Shown here: positions 34,110-46,110 of the stretch, one piece after another | Layout: the number at the start of each line of letters is the position of its first letter | Position numbering within the stretch: position 1 is the stretch's first letter | DNA from: Atherinomorus stipes | Lineage: Eukaryota; Chordata; Actinopteri; Atheriniformes; Atherinidae | Assembly (NCBI GenBank): GCA_023101725.1 | Contig: JALJCO010000014.1 | Coordinates: 372,001-436,000, forward strand | Length of the DNA: 64,000 bases | Direction of reading: 5' to 3' | Made by a program: the position numbers and the translations under genes | Notes under the pieces: model-generated | Told to the model about the DNA's origin: nothing | The model's database searches: none | Seen by the model: only the letters and a program-made list of their open reading frames with translations

Positions 34110-34267
34110 GACCGCAGTCACTTCGACACAGATCGGATATGTATCCAATTCAGTACCTGAATCCGATCCAAAAATGTCAGATTCAATGCAACTTGTGCTG
34201 TTCACACGGTCAGAAGCAAATCGGATATAGGTCACATTTACAGTACCTGCAGTGTGAACGTAGCCTC
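34110..34267. mobile_element. Probable MITE right-end fragment
   Basis: Repeated ATCGGATAT, ATCCGATCC and 'GGTCACATTTACAG' with an end 'TGCAGTGTGAACGTAGCC' are typical of a fish DNA element end. The left end was not found. Confidence 0.4.
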
Positions 34268-35499
34268 ATTGTCCTCTACAGGATCTGTAAAACTATTTTT
34301 TCTGATCTTGTGTCATTTTCAGCTATTATTCTCTTTCCCCTCCTCTTTTCCATCTGCCTCATCCTGTCTTTTCTCTCAAATAGCAACTTGACATCCTGTC
34401 TCATGTTTTCTCTCTTGTTCTTGACAAAATTCGTCTTGAGACGAACAAAAGCTGCTCAGCACAGCACCCAGTCTTGACCCTAAGGAGGGGTGAGAGATGA
34501 TCAAACAGACTGGAGAGAGGGAGAGAAAGAGGAGGAAAATTAGGGGGAAGGGCTGGTTGTTTAACCCCTGAGTGGAGTCAAGAGTCGGGATTAGGGGTCA
34601 AAGGTTAAGAGGAAGTCCTTTCTGCTGACAGAAAACCACTTATCATTCTCATCTAATGGAGTAGCCATCTGTCAATCAGGAAGAGAGAAGAGGGGCCAAC
34701 AGGTATCACCGGCCCCTGATGGTACTGTCACTGTCCCCTGAGGGCCAAAACCTTCAAGACATATGAAGGAGGACGTAGAAATTGTGGGGGGTTGGTGGTG
34801 GGGTTGTTTACAGTCCCCCTCTGTCCCCCGGCCCAGGTTGGTGCAGAGTTTGGCCTCCTCTGACCTGAACGTGCCCCCATGTCTTCGTTAAGCAGGAGAT
34901 ACACTTGCAGCAAGTCTCAGAGGAAAGTTTGCAAGCGTGTTCGAGTGCAGCTCTTCACACGGCGAACAGGTTTGTATGTCCTCTGCTGGCATGTAGCCTC
35001 ACACACGCACACCTCCAACCTAAAGGCGGATTTTTCCACCTGGTGAATGATGTAATCACTCCCTCACTGACAGTTTCATGAGATGGTGTGACTGTGTTTC
35101 TCTATGCAATTATTTTCATCCCCAATCGCTGCCACCCCTCCTAACTCCACACCCACCCACTCCCCACAACAGATTCATGATCCAACCCAGGATTTAACGG
35201 TCTGCTGACAGTTTCACTTCTAACCTGCGCCCAGGTTTCTCTTTACATAAAACGCTGAATGTGTTTGTGATAAGTCTACAGCACAGCAGCAATTTTCCAT
35301 TCAAATTTTTAAAAAGACAAAAAAAAAACAACTATATTTGTCCCTGAGGGGTCAGGCATGTAGAGCAATGTGATAAAGGAAAACAAAAACGAACAAAATG
35401 CTACGCAAGGTTCAGTAGCCAAGGAGGTGCTGGGCTCCCCTGAAAAGCAGATTAGCTGCCGGAGCTCTAGACCACTTTCAGGTTACATTTCATTTTTCC
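34268..35499. other. No gene seen; quiet block 34600-34730
   Basis: 34600-34730 (CTTATCATTCTCATCTAATGG, CTGTCAATCAGG, TATCACCGG) is repeat-free and might be regulatory, but the evidence is weak. Confidence 0.35.
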
Positions 35500-35975
35500 T
35501 TAAAGGATAACTTTCTTTTTTTCAACCTGGAACTTATTTCTAGGAGTATATACATGCATTTACTCACCGGTAAAGTTTCTGCATCACTTTGACTCCTTTG
35601 GAAGACATTACGTTCCTCTCAGCTGTACTACGGAAGCGCGCATCGTGAATGCATGGCTCCGAAAAGTGTGTCACCCTGATAACTAATGGAAAGCTAAATC
35701 TGGTCTCACGGGACAATAGTCCTCATTTGTTCGTTCATTCTACTTAAAGTTTTGGGGAAAATCAAGGAGTTTTGCTGAAGATAATGCACGAAATAATGGC
35801 GGTGACTGCCCCGTTGCCGCCATTATTACTGGATGCACGCCGAAAGGAAACTCTACATAATATCTTCCAAAGGCCTTCAAAGTGATGCAGAAACTTTACC
35901 GGTGAGTAAATGCACATATATATACTCCTAGAAATAAGGTCCCGGTTGAAAAAAAAAAAGAAAGTTATCCTTTAC
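35500..35975. mobile_element. Palindromic TTAA element, family A copy 2
   Basis: TTAA at 35500-35503 and a mutated TTAC at 35972-35975. The left arm begins AAGGATAACTTTC and the right arm ends GAAAGTTATCCTT; inverted homology extends over about 90 bp and then in pieces across the whole 476 bp. This uninterrupted copy defines the insertion in copy 1. Confidence 0.85.
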
Positions 35976-36171
35976 TGTAATATTCCTGATGTTTTTAGAA
36001 AAACTGAGATGCACCAACACAAATTTCCAAACCGAGTACAAGTACAAACACTACCACTCAAAAGTTTTAGAACACCCCTGCTTTTCCAGTTCTTTCTGGA
36101 AAGATATGTGACAATATGGGGTCCCGTCACTATGCCTCCGAAAGATCATGCACCCTGGCTACATGGCCACC

Positions 36172-36270
36172 AGAATATCCCTTTGGCTGACTGGTAAGCG
36201 TGCATCACCCTCACCTGGGAATCTGCAGGATTGAATCCCGCCCAAGCCTTTGTTGCGTATCTTGCCACAG
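36172..36270 (+). mobile_element. tRNA-like SINE fragment, sense copy
   Basis: ATATCCCTTTGGCTGACTGG (box A-like), then CAGGATTGAATCCCG (box B-like, 36227-36240), then GTTGCGTATCTTGCCACA. It is homologous end to end with 12869-12960 in reverse. No clean cloverleaf could be drawn, so it is not a tRNA gene. Confidence 0.6.
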
Positions 36271-37427
36271 ATACAGTAGATGGGGTTGTAAGTAACCAAG
36301 AGAAGTTGGGAGACTTCTGGGAAATGGCAGCACCACTTCTCAAGACTTGATCAACTTCTGTTGATGCAGACAGATTTGAGTTGTTTACTCATTTCTTGCT
36401 GCCTGAAAAAGGCCTTTTGTATAATTCTGAAATGTCCATTATTTTTCAGTGCTCTGAGACTTGATTCTTTTTTTTTTTTTTTTTAATTTGGCAGTGAAGC
36501 GTTTACCTTTGTAACATCTTTGGGCCGAACTGCTTAAATTCCAACAACAAAATAATAATTTTAAAAAACGTGTTCTAAAAGGTGTTTTGATTGGTAGTTT
36601 TCACTAGAATAATGCTGTTCATGGCTGAGACTCGGATATTTCAAAGAGCACCAATTGTAGCATAACTGTGTGTCTGGACCCGATGATAAATACTCTAAAT
36701 TTGATGCTTGAAAACAGTCAGAATCTCCATAAATAAGTAGATATTTCTTTGTGGATTCAGTTCACCATTGTAAGAAGGCATTTGCAATCATCCTCAAAAT
36801 TGTTCATACCCTACAATTTAAAAAATGCTAAATTCACAGTAGTAATTTATATACAGTGACAAGAAACTAAAATAGTAATAACATATATAAAAAGATACTA
36901 AATTATGTTTAGTGAAATGAAATATTGCTTTTGATTTTTAGTTGAAAAGAATATTTGAAAAAAAACAAACACCTGGAAGAAGGGCTCCCCTGAAAGCCTT
37001 TGTGTAACTTGAACCTTGATGACACAAAATGATGATTGAATGAATCAAACTGGTGAAAATGGCATCACTGAACATGTGAAGTCATCTGATGATGATGATT
37101 ATGATGATCTGACAGGCATATTACAGTAGAGATAAGAATATAAATAAATATCTAGACACATAATGAGTTCAGATCATGTTACTGTAACATGTTAGTTTTA
37201 CTGATGAAAAGGCTGAAACAAACTGAGGATACATGATAGAATGAATTACATACAGGATTAGAATATTATTAAATCATGGATATTGTTTAATATTTTTAGT
37301 CCATGAGTAGAAATGGTTAGTTATTTAAGATGTCTCAGCTGTGATGTTGACTGAAAACATTCTGCAGAAATGTCATGTGGCACTAATTTAAAGGGAATAG
37401 CTGCAACTTTTTAATCAAAACAAATAA
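36271..37427. other. AT-rich DNA with a dispersed repeat at 36690-36830
   Basis: 36690-36830 (GATGCTTGAAAACAGTCAGAATCT-CATAAATAAG…) is homologous to 58840-58950 and 59075-59190. No gene. Confidence 0.5.
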
Positions 37428-37910
37428 TTAAAGGGACTTGAGGCAGGAATTTGAAAAAAACCAAACATGAATGTCCCTTTTTTTCATACTAATGGGTGAT
37501 GAAGCGCTAAATACCAAAAATAATGTTTCCACCCATGTTTCTCTCCGTTGCCTTTAACAGGCTGTGTGCTGCAAAATGCGCTGCAATTTGGTGTCCGAAT
37601 TTCCCGCACTGCCCTGCGGACATGACGTCACATGGCGCTATATCCGCTGTTTTCATATAGGACGAAGCCGGTCGAGGTAAATTCAAACACTGTAAGCGAT
37701 TGTTATGGATTATTCTGCCGTCAGCAAACGATCCAGATCAACTGAAAGACACTAAAAAGTGTAACTACGGAGAGAAAGGTAAGAAAACAGCATCATAGCT
37801 TCAGTTTGTGCACGCTCCCATGACGGCTTGGCTCGTGGCTGTAGTTACCTGAAGCGCCAATTGCGGCAGTCGCGAGTTTCGTTTCTTAATCTTGCCTCAA
37901 GTCCCTTTAA
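37428..37910 (+). mobile_element. TTAA MITE, family B copy 2
   Basis: TTAA at 37428-37431 and 37907-37910 with AAGGGACTTGAGGCA inverted ends; 483 bp. Inverted relative to copy 1. Confidence 0.92.
37705..37778 (+). pseudogene. Exon-like remnant with GTAAGA donor, family B copy 2
   Basis: The same MDYSAVSKRSRSTER start as the copy at 19174-19248, then a one-base deletion gives a stop. The donor AAAG|GTAAGA is kept. Confidence 0.45.
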
Positions 37911-38526
37911 AAAAAGTACATCCACAGAACATCCAGAGAAGTGCAGAATAAACGTATTAATTTTACCCAAAACTTTTTATAGTGTACAAATAATTGTTTT
38001 ATCAATTTTGACGGTCTAAATAGTAAATATTTACATCTGGTTACCATGCCAGCGTCAGGATTCTTGACATTAGCAATAGCTCTGGAGTTGCTAGCGTGAT
38101 TGCTATAATTAGTAGAAGTAGAATCTTCCTTGCCTTGTACTTCTAAAACTCAAGTGGATAAAAAAAAGCAGGATCAAGGTGAAGGTAAGAAAGGGGATTA
38201 AAAGTCCCACAAAGGTTGCTGCTTTCCTCCTGGACATGTAATTTAAACATTTGCTAATGCTAACTAAGGGTTCGCTAACCAGCCTGTAATGTTGCTAATT
38301 GAATAGTAGTTTTGTACCAATTCCTACCACCTGCTGGTGGTAGGAATTAAACTCGTAGCTATCACCTTTCAGAAGTCATGTTTTCTTTAATATTTTCTTT
38401 TCTTGTCTCTGACAAAATTAATGTTATAGTGTGTGTTTGTGTTTTTTCTTTAAAAATTGTCTTTATTTGGTTTTAATGTTTTTTTATGTCTACAGGGTTG
38501 GGAGTGGATAACCTTTGAAAAATTTA
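37911..38526. other. AT-rich DNA, no gene seen
   Basis: A short inverted motif CCTACCACC-TGCTGGTGGTAGG lies at about 38323-38346. Otherwise plain. Confidence 0.5.
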
Positions 38527-38735
38527 TTTAAAAAAAAAAAAAAAAAAAAAAATTAAAAAAAAGGAAAAAAGAGGGGGGGAGGGGAATAAAAAAAAAGGGG
38601 GGGGGGGAAAAAAAAAAAAAAAAAAAAGAAGAGAAAAAAGGAAAAAAAAAAAAAAAAAAAAAAGCCCGGGAAGGGGGAAAAAGGAGAGAGAGGTAAAAAA
38701 AAGAAAAAGGGAAAAAACTAACCGGGGGGGGGTGT
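38527..38735. other. Anomalous homopurine island
   Basis: More than 200 bp of almost only A and G on the plus strand: A runs over 20, G runs up to 11, broken by single T or C bases and a CCCGGG. The irregular mix is unlike a mutated microsatellite and resembles a low-quality consensus. Confidence 0.6.
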
Positions 38736-38827
38736 TGTGCCCTTTACTGTTTCATATGGTTTACCCTCCTATTTTCTTTCTTCCTAATATGTTCTGTTGG
38801 TATTTGATCGTCACTGTCAGTATAAAA

Positions 38828-40095
38828 CCCTAATTCCCAAAAAGTTTGGATTCTGTTTAAAATGTAAATAAAACTCACTGAAATGATTTCCAGAATCTCG
38901 TCAACACATTTTATTCCTTGTAGAAAATGAACATATCAGATGATGAAACTGAGACATTTTACCATTTGATGGAAAATCTTTTGAGAATCTGATGCAGCAG
39001 CACATCTGTAAAACGTTAGAAAACAGGAGCATTAAATGGCTGGAAAAGTAACATGCAGAGGAGCATTTGACAACTAATCAGGTGAATTGGCAACAGGTCA
39101 GTAACATGACTCAGTATAAAAGGACCATTTCAGAGAGACTGGAGCCGTGTCTCAAACCACACTTGCCTGAGTGCACTGGAATTCAGTGCGCAGTGTGCAC
39201 TGTGTACTTTGTCTGTAGTGCACACAATTGTCGCTAAATGCTGACCCGAATAGAGCACTGCACTTATAGGAAGTGACAGACTACCATCGCCCGCTAACGT
39301 GAGCTAACTCTACTGAGCCGGTATAACCGCGGCCTCAAACACATGACCAGATCATAACTGTCATCAGGGAGTGAACAGCTTGGTAGCATGCCACAATATA
39401 CATAGTATCTCTAAATCATTTCATAAATGTTACTTAAATCAGTACAATACCGCCTCTGATGCAGCAGGGGTCGCCACTGCTTCGTTCACTCCCATTATTC
39501 AGCTCTGAAAGCAGTTCGAAAGTCCCGCCTCTTCCACTACGTCAGCAAGATGGCATCCGTTTAGTGCGAGTAGTGTGCTTCGTTTTGCACCTCATTTTTG
39601 GCCGTTTTTAGAGCAACATCCTGGTACTTTCAGTGCACTGAATTTTTGCTTAAATGACACCATGAATGCACTGCACACTCAAAAAGTGTTAGAAGTGCCC
39701 AAGTGTGTGGTTTGAGACACGGCCAGAGTCTCTCAAATGGAAAGATGGACAGAGGTTCACTAATCTGAGACAAACTCTAAAAGTTGTGGAACAAGTTCAG
39801 AAAAATGTTCCTCAGACTTTGAAGATCCTCCATATACAGTGTAGAATATGATCAGAGGACAGAGAATCTGGAGGAATTCACCAGTGGGAAACATTTGGAG
39901 TATCATGGAAGCAGACATCCAGCAACCAAGCTCCAGGACTGTTGAGCAGCTACAATCCTGCATTAGACCAGAATGGAACATCATTCCTCTCCTAAAACTC
40001 CAACAACTGGTCTCCTCACTTCCTGGACATTGAGAGACAGAAGAGCAGGGGATGCTGCATCACGGTAAACATCACCCTGGAACTAATTTTACAGA
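38828..40095 (+). mobile_element. Internally deleted Tc1/mariner relic, split by a MITE
   Basis: The left part (AATTCCCAAAAAGTTTGG, later GGTGAATTGGCAACAGGTCAG and AGTATAAAAGGACCATTT) and the right part (AGGACTGTTGAGCAGCTACAATCCTGCATTAGACCAGAATGG, then CTCCAACAACTGGTCTCC) are the 5' and 3' regions of a common fish Tc1 family. The central transposase region is missing, so the catalytic triad is lost. The MITE at 39144-39723 interrupts it. Confidence 0.7.
39144..39723. mobile_element. MITE with GCCGTGTCTCAAACCACAC ends
   Basis: The left end GCCGTGTCTCAAACCACAC is matched by the inverted right end across 19 bp. The subterminal regions share CACTT/AGTGCAC motifs. It splits a Tc1 relic whose halves read on across the gap. 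The target duplication is degraded. Confidence 0.8.
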
Positions 40096-41789
40096 CGTGT
40101 TACTGCCGTCATGCCACCAACTGTATTTGAGTCCTGCCTCCCATTCACCAAAATAACACTGTAGTGAAAGTGTTCCTTTTATTCTTATCAGTGCTACTGT
40201 CAACCAGCACATCTTGCAAGTAGTTAGAGTAATAATCAAGTACATTTCCTTCAGCATGCATGGTCGGGTGTCCAGGCCCACGAGCAGTTTCACCTCTATG
40301 ATCCATCAACACCTGAAAACACACGTTTCAGCTTTCTCACATGCAAGTATATGCTGTTAAACTTTGAAACCTAGCTCCAGGGTGCTGAAGGATATAAAGC
40401 AGCCACATTTGCTCAGGAAAAACGCAGAAATGTTTGTAGATATGCACAGTGAACACATAGCAAATTGAGGTTTTTTCCTGCAAGCCATCCCCACCTACAG
40501 ATGTTACCGTGACCGCTTCATCAGCTTGTGTTGGAGTTGTTCTGGGTGGCATGTCAGGGTTGTCATCCCGTCATATGTTGTAACATGGACTCGCCATGTG
40601 TTTTCTCACCCTGCTGGTGTACATGGTGGATGGCCATCCTGTCCTCTCTGACAGGTTCATGGGGATGGGCATTTTATTCAGTTCTCCACAAACACATCCC
40701 TCCACATAATCTGGGAATATTGTAGCATTTTCATATTTATGTAAAGTTTCTAATCAGGTCGACTTATTTGTTTTTTTTTTTGTTGTTTGTTTGTTTTTTA
40801 GCTTGTCCAGTCCAGTATTGTAGCAGCAGAGTGATGATCTTGCTGCTACGTGGGCCAAAAGATTTGCTTTGCCAAGGGGAGCTTTACATATAAGGCTCCT
40901 CTTTAAATCAGGATTCAGTTTGCCTCTTTTATTTTATTCTTTGAGTGCTTGTTTATGACAAAATTTTGAATAATATTTCTGCACCTGATGAGGGAAAAGT
41001 GAAGATAAAGAACAGAAAAGATAAAAGAATGGACAGAAAAGAAAATTAAAAAGAGAGTGGAGAGAAGAAGTTCTTTTTTTTCCTAGACATACGAACCATT
41101 TTCTCTTAAAATAGCTGATAAACGGAATCAATTAGTAATGATGTATAAAGATGATCTCAAGTTTCTAGTTGGTGGTTTCTTGTTTCAATTTTTGGGGGTC
41201 TGATACTGGTGTGTGATAGCTCATGGTGACGGGATGGATTTCTATAATCAACCAGCTGCTAGTTGAGAAATAATCCAGAGCAGGAATGATGAACAGAAGA
41301 GGAAAAGGTGTATGCTCTAAAAATGGGATGGTGAGAGCACCAAGCATCAGAAAGACCAAAATCCTCCATGTTCACTTGTTTCTGAGGATGACTCATTGGT
41401 TCCCTGCAGGACTGAGCCTGTCCACACATGGACCACATGTTGAAGTCTCCTTTAATCTAATGATCAAAGTGGTGATAGGGGGAGAACAGGGAGTGAAAGA
41501 AGGAGGGATAGTTATTTTGTTTAAATAAATGAAAATTATCTACATAATACATGACAGATTTTTATGCTCCCCTCGTTTAATTTATACTAATGTGTCATAA
41601 ATTACATCAAGTATATCACTTGGACCGTTTCCCTATAAAAAGTAAACACACATTCATGGTAGCAAAACAAGGCAAAGTCTAAAATCATGTTGCTTTCCAG
41701 GAACGTCACTGCACTCTGCTGAGTTCCATGAAGAGAACATACACAGAGGTTGCAAACTACTTTCACACGTGCACACGCACACACACGCA
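40096..41789. other. No gene seen
   Basis: Contains T/GTTT tracts near 40770 and ORFs of 60-80 codons without domains. Confidence 0.5.
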
Positions 41790-41999
41790 TATTGTGGGTA
41801 CAGAAAGTACTGTATTCAAAGCACTTTAAACTTTTCACACTTTGTGTCATTGCAGCTATTTGCCAAAATCGAAAAAAATGATTTTATTTCTCATTTTTGT
41901 ACACTCAGTAACCCATCTTGAAAGAAAAACAGAAATGCTGAAATTTTGGGCAGTTTGTTTAAAAAGAAAAACTGAAATATCACATGGTCATAGGTATTC

Positions 42000-43039
<1,040 letters not shown>

Positions 43040-43098
43040 TGTGAGCTGTTAGGTCTTATATAGACAGGTGTGTGCCTTTCTGAATCAAGTCCAGTCAG

Positions 43099-43394
43099 TT
43101 TAAGCAACCTTTCATGTTGCATTTTTTTTTTAGGGTAAATGAATGAATGGGTATGGAACTTGAAATACAAGCAGACCCACATTTAAATAAATGTTTTATC
43201 TCTAAATTTAATGACTCCACAACTTGAAGTGGGTGCACCTCTAGGATTGTCACGGACCTGCCTGCAGACCTTTGATTCTGCATTGGGAGGTGGAGGGAAT
43301 GAAGGGGTGTGTCTTAGGAGTGAGGCGGGACTGTTTATATTCAAATAATCTTGCTGTGCTTTCTGAAATGCAAGATCGGTAAAGGTTGCTTTAA
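43099..43394. mobile_element. TTAA MITE, family F, nested in Tc1 relic A
   Basis: TTAA at 43099-43102 and 43391-43394; inverted ends GCAACCTTT. Removing the insert plus one TTAA restores a continuous Tc1 sequence (…TCAGTTTAATTAAACACAGC…), which proves TTAA as target duplication. The interior is 288 bp and non-coding. Confidence 0.88.
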
Positions 43395-43679
43395 TTAAAC
43401 ACAGCTGGACTCCAATGAGGGAGTAGAACCAGGATCTAATGGAGGATCAGAAGAAATGGACAGAATGTGAGTTAAATGAGCGTCACTGCAAAGGCTCTGA
43501 ATACTTATGATCATGTAATATTTCAGTTTTTCTTTTTTCGATAAATTTGCAAAAATTCCTACATTTCTGTTTTTTTCTGTCAAGATGGGATGTTGAGTGT
43601 ACATTAATGAGAAATTATCTTACCAAATGGCTTTAATGAAACGAAGAGTAAAAAGTTTAAAGGGGTCTGAATACTTTCC

Positions 43680-43683
<4 letters not shown>

Positions 43684-43717
<34 letters not shown>

Positions 43718-43718
43718 G

Positions 43719-43766
<48 letters not shown>
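43684..43766. repeat. (CT)n then (TA)n microsatellites
   Basis: (CT)n at about 43684-43716 followed by (TA)n at about 43727-43766, lying exactly between Tc1 relics A and B. Confidence 0.95.
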
Positions 43767-43767
<1 letters not shown>

Positions 43768-43769
43768 GG

Positions 43770-44732
43770 AATAACCAGATATCCAGAAAAAGTTCTTGTA
43801 TTTCTGAAATTCAATTTAAAAGGTGCAATTTACATATTGTTTAGATAAATAATATGAAAATCAATACATTTCAAGTTTTTATTTGTTTGGATGTCGATGA
43901 TTCAAAAATTTGAATACTGTGAGAAGCTCCAGTATTGTAGGCTCAGAGTGACACATTCTAATCAAGTAAGTAATCCAAAAAAATCTGCATTAGTGCCCTG
44001 AGCCTTTATAAAAGTCCCTGTCTTGGTTTAGAAGAATTCACAATCATGGGGAAGACTGCTGATCTAACCGTTGTGCAGAAAACCATCATTGACTCCCTGC
44101 AAAAGTTGGGAAAGACACAAAAAGTGATAGCAAAAGAAGCTGGGTGTTCTCAGAGTACTGTCTCAAAGCACATTAATGGACAGTTAAGTGGAAGGAAGAA
44201 GTGTGGAAGAAAATGGCGTACAAGCCAGAGTTGGAGGTCCATGTCAGCTGCTGACGTTGGTCCTCTGTGCTTCATTAAGTCCAGCATAAACGCAGCCGTC
44301 TACCAGGACAATTTGGAGCACTTCATGCTTGCTCCAGTGGACCAGCTGTATGGGGATGCAGACTTCATCTTCCAGCAGGATGTGGCACCTGCCCACACTG
44401 CCAAAACTACAAAATCATGGTTTAACAACCATGCTTGATTGGCCCGCAAACTCAACTGACCTGAACTCCATTAAAAATCTGTGGGGCATTTTTAATAGAA
44501 AGCTGAACGGGAAGAGACCAAACAATAAAGAAAAGCTCAAGGCTGTGATGGAAGCATGTTTGTCTTCCATAACACCTGAGATATGCCACAAGCTGTAGCA
44601 TCCATGCCATTCCAGGTTAAGGCAGTGATTCATGCAAATGGGCCCAAACCAAGTCTTAAGTACAGATACAAGATTTTATTTTAGGAGGCATGACTTTTTT
44701 GCTTTTAAAATCCTTTTATAATTGATTTCATG

Positions 44733-44736
<4 letters not shown>
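43770..44736 (+). mobile_element. Tc1-like transposon relic B, plus strand, internally deleted
   Basis: Starts in TA repeats with 'ATCCAGAAAAAGTTCTTGTA' and ends in TA repeats near 44737. The transposase is internally deleted. A further piece of its left end is at 45772-45826. Confidence 0.85.
44046..44598 (+). pseudogene. Tc1-type transposase, internally deleted
   Basis: The N-terminus (MGKTADLTVVQKTIIDSL, then VIAKEAGCSQSTVSKHING, a helix-turn-helix) is intact. After SGRKKCGRK the sequence jumps to VGPLCFIKSSINAAVYQDN, losing roughly the central half with the first catalytic aspartate. FQQDVAPAHTAK (second aspartate) remains. A frameshift near 44436 leads to DWPANSTDLNSIKNLWGIF, where the catalytic glutamate is lysine. 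Non-functional. Confidence 0.88.
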
Positions 44737-44763
<27 letters not shown>

Positions 44764-44766
<3 letters not shown>

Positions 44767-45658
44767 CTGCCTGGCCAAAAAAAGTCGCCACCTGGATTTA
44801 ACTTAGCAAATAGGTACGAGCCTCCTATTGGATAATTACAGCATGGGCGATTATCTTTCAGCTGGCAACAAGTTATTTAACCCCAACTGGTGCAATGACT
44901 TGCTTCTCATTTCCTAAACAACCATGTGAAAAGACACATCCGTGGTCTTGGAAAAGATGTTAGTCTGTCTGAGAAGGGTCAAATCATTGGCATCAAGAGG
45001 TGAAAACATCTAAGGAGATGCAGAAACTACTAAAACTGGGTTCAGAACAGTCAAACGCATTATGAAAAACTGGAAGGATAGTGGACCATCGTCTTCCAGG
45101 AAGAAATGTGGCCGGAAAGGCAGATGAAGTGATGCAGCATCATGCCTAGTGCTACTGTATGAGCCTGTGGGGGCAGTGTGATGATCTGGGTTTGCTGCAG
45201 TTGCTCAGGTCCAGGTTCAGCAACAGTATGAGCTCAGATAATGAGGTCAGCTGATACCTGAATATACTGAATGACCAGGTTATTCCATCAATGGATGTTT
45301 CTTTCCTGATGGCACGGCCATATTCCAAGATGACCGTGCCAGAATTTATCGGGCTCAGATTGTGAAAGATGGTTCAGGGATCATCAGATATCATTTTCAC
45401 ACATGGATTGGCCACCACAGAGTCCAGACCTGAACCCCACTGAGAATCTTTGGGATGTGCTGTGGTCAGACTCTACAATCATCATCAAGATCTTGGTGAA
45501 AAATTGATGCAACAGGATGCAAATAAATCTGGTGACATTGCAGAAGCTTCTGGAAACACAGCGAATGCTGCCGCAATCAAAGCTAAAGGCGGTCCAACCA
45601 AATGTTAAATGTTTGACCTTTTTTTTTGTTGCAACTTTTTTTTTGGCCAGGCAGTGTA
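44764..45658 (+). mobile_element. Tc1-like transposon relic C, deleted, inside (TA)n
   Basis: The left end ACTGCCTGGCCAAAAAAAGTCGCC is matched by the inverted right end ACTGCCTGGCCAAAAAAAAAGTTGC. About 0.9 kb. Decayed transposase motifs include a Tc1-like GGCCGGAAAGG stretch, CAAGATGACCG and CCAGACCTGAACCCCACTGAGAATCTTTGGG ([10 protein letters not shown]). TA repeats flank both sides. Confidence 0.88.
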
Positions 45659-45666
45659 TATATATA

Positions 45667-45731
<65 letters not shown>

Positions 45732-45770
45732 ATGCAGGTACTCCCCCCCCCCCCCCCCCCCAAAAAAAAA
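45656..45770. repeat. (TA)n-(TG)n, C19 and A9 tracts
   Basis: (TA)n to about 45718, (TG)n to 45731, then C19 at about 45743-45761 followed by A9. Repeat lengths here are likely to be uncertain in the assembly. Confidence 0.95.
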
Positions 45771-45771
45771 T

Positions 45772-45826
45772 AGAATATCCAGAAAAAGTTCTTGTATTTC
45801 TTTTACTTAAAAGGTGCAATTTACAC
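45772..45826 (+). mobile_element. Detached left-end fragment of Tc1 relic B family
   Basis: ATATCCAGAAAAAGTTCTTG and TTAAAAGGTGCAATTTACA match 43776-43833. Confidence 0.75.
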
Positions 45827-45836
45827 ATTCATTTTC

Positions 45837-46110
45837 CATACCGCTTATCCAATTCAGAGTCACTGGAGCTTATCCCAGCTATTATCAGGTGAGAGGCGCG
45901 GTACACCCTGGACAGGTCACCAGTCTGTTGCAGGGCCAACACAGAGAGACAGACAACCACTCACATTCACTCCTGGGGACAATTTGAAGTGATCAAGCAT
46001 GTCTTTGGATGGTGTGAGGAAACCACAGTTCCCAGAGAGAGTCCACGCATACACAGGGAGAACATGCAAACTTCACACAGGAAGGCCACTGTTGGAATTG
46101 CTTGAACCCC
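45837..46110 (+). mobile_element. High-copy teleost retroelement-type repeat
   Basis: 'CCATACCGCTTATCC', 'GAGCTTATCCCAGCT', 'GTACACCCTGGACAGGTCACC', 'GCATGTCTTTGGATGG' and 'GGGAGAACATGCAAACTTCACAC' are the ordered landmarks of a very common fish interspersed repeat. Family name not assigned. Confidence 0.65.

Noticed and set aside
36172..36245. tRNA gene
   Set aside because: A second, diverged copy with the same extra tail exists at 12869-12960; better explained as SINE.
45517..45892. ORFs with Tyr-Ile repeats and poly-Pro
   Set aside because: Created by (TA)n, (TG)n and C tracts.
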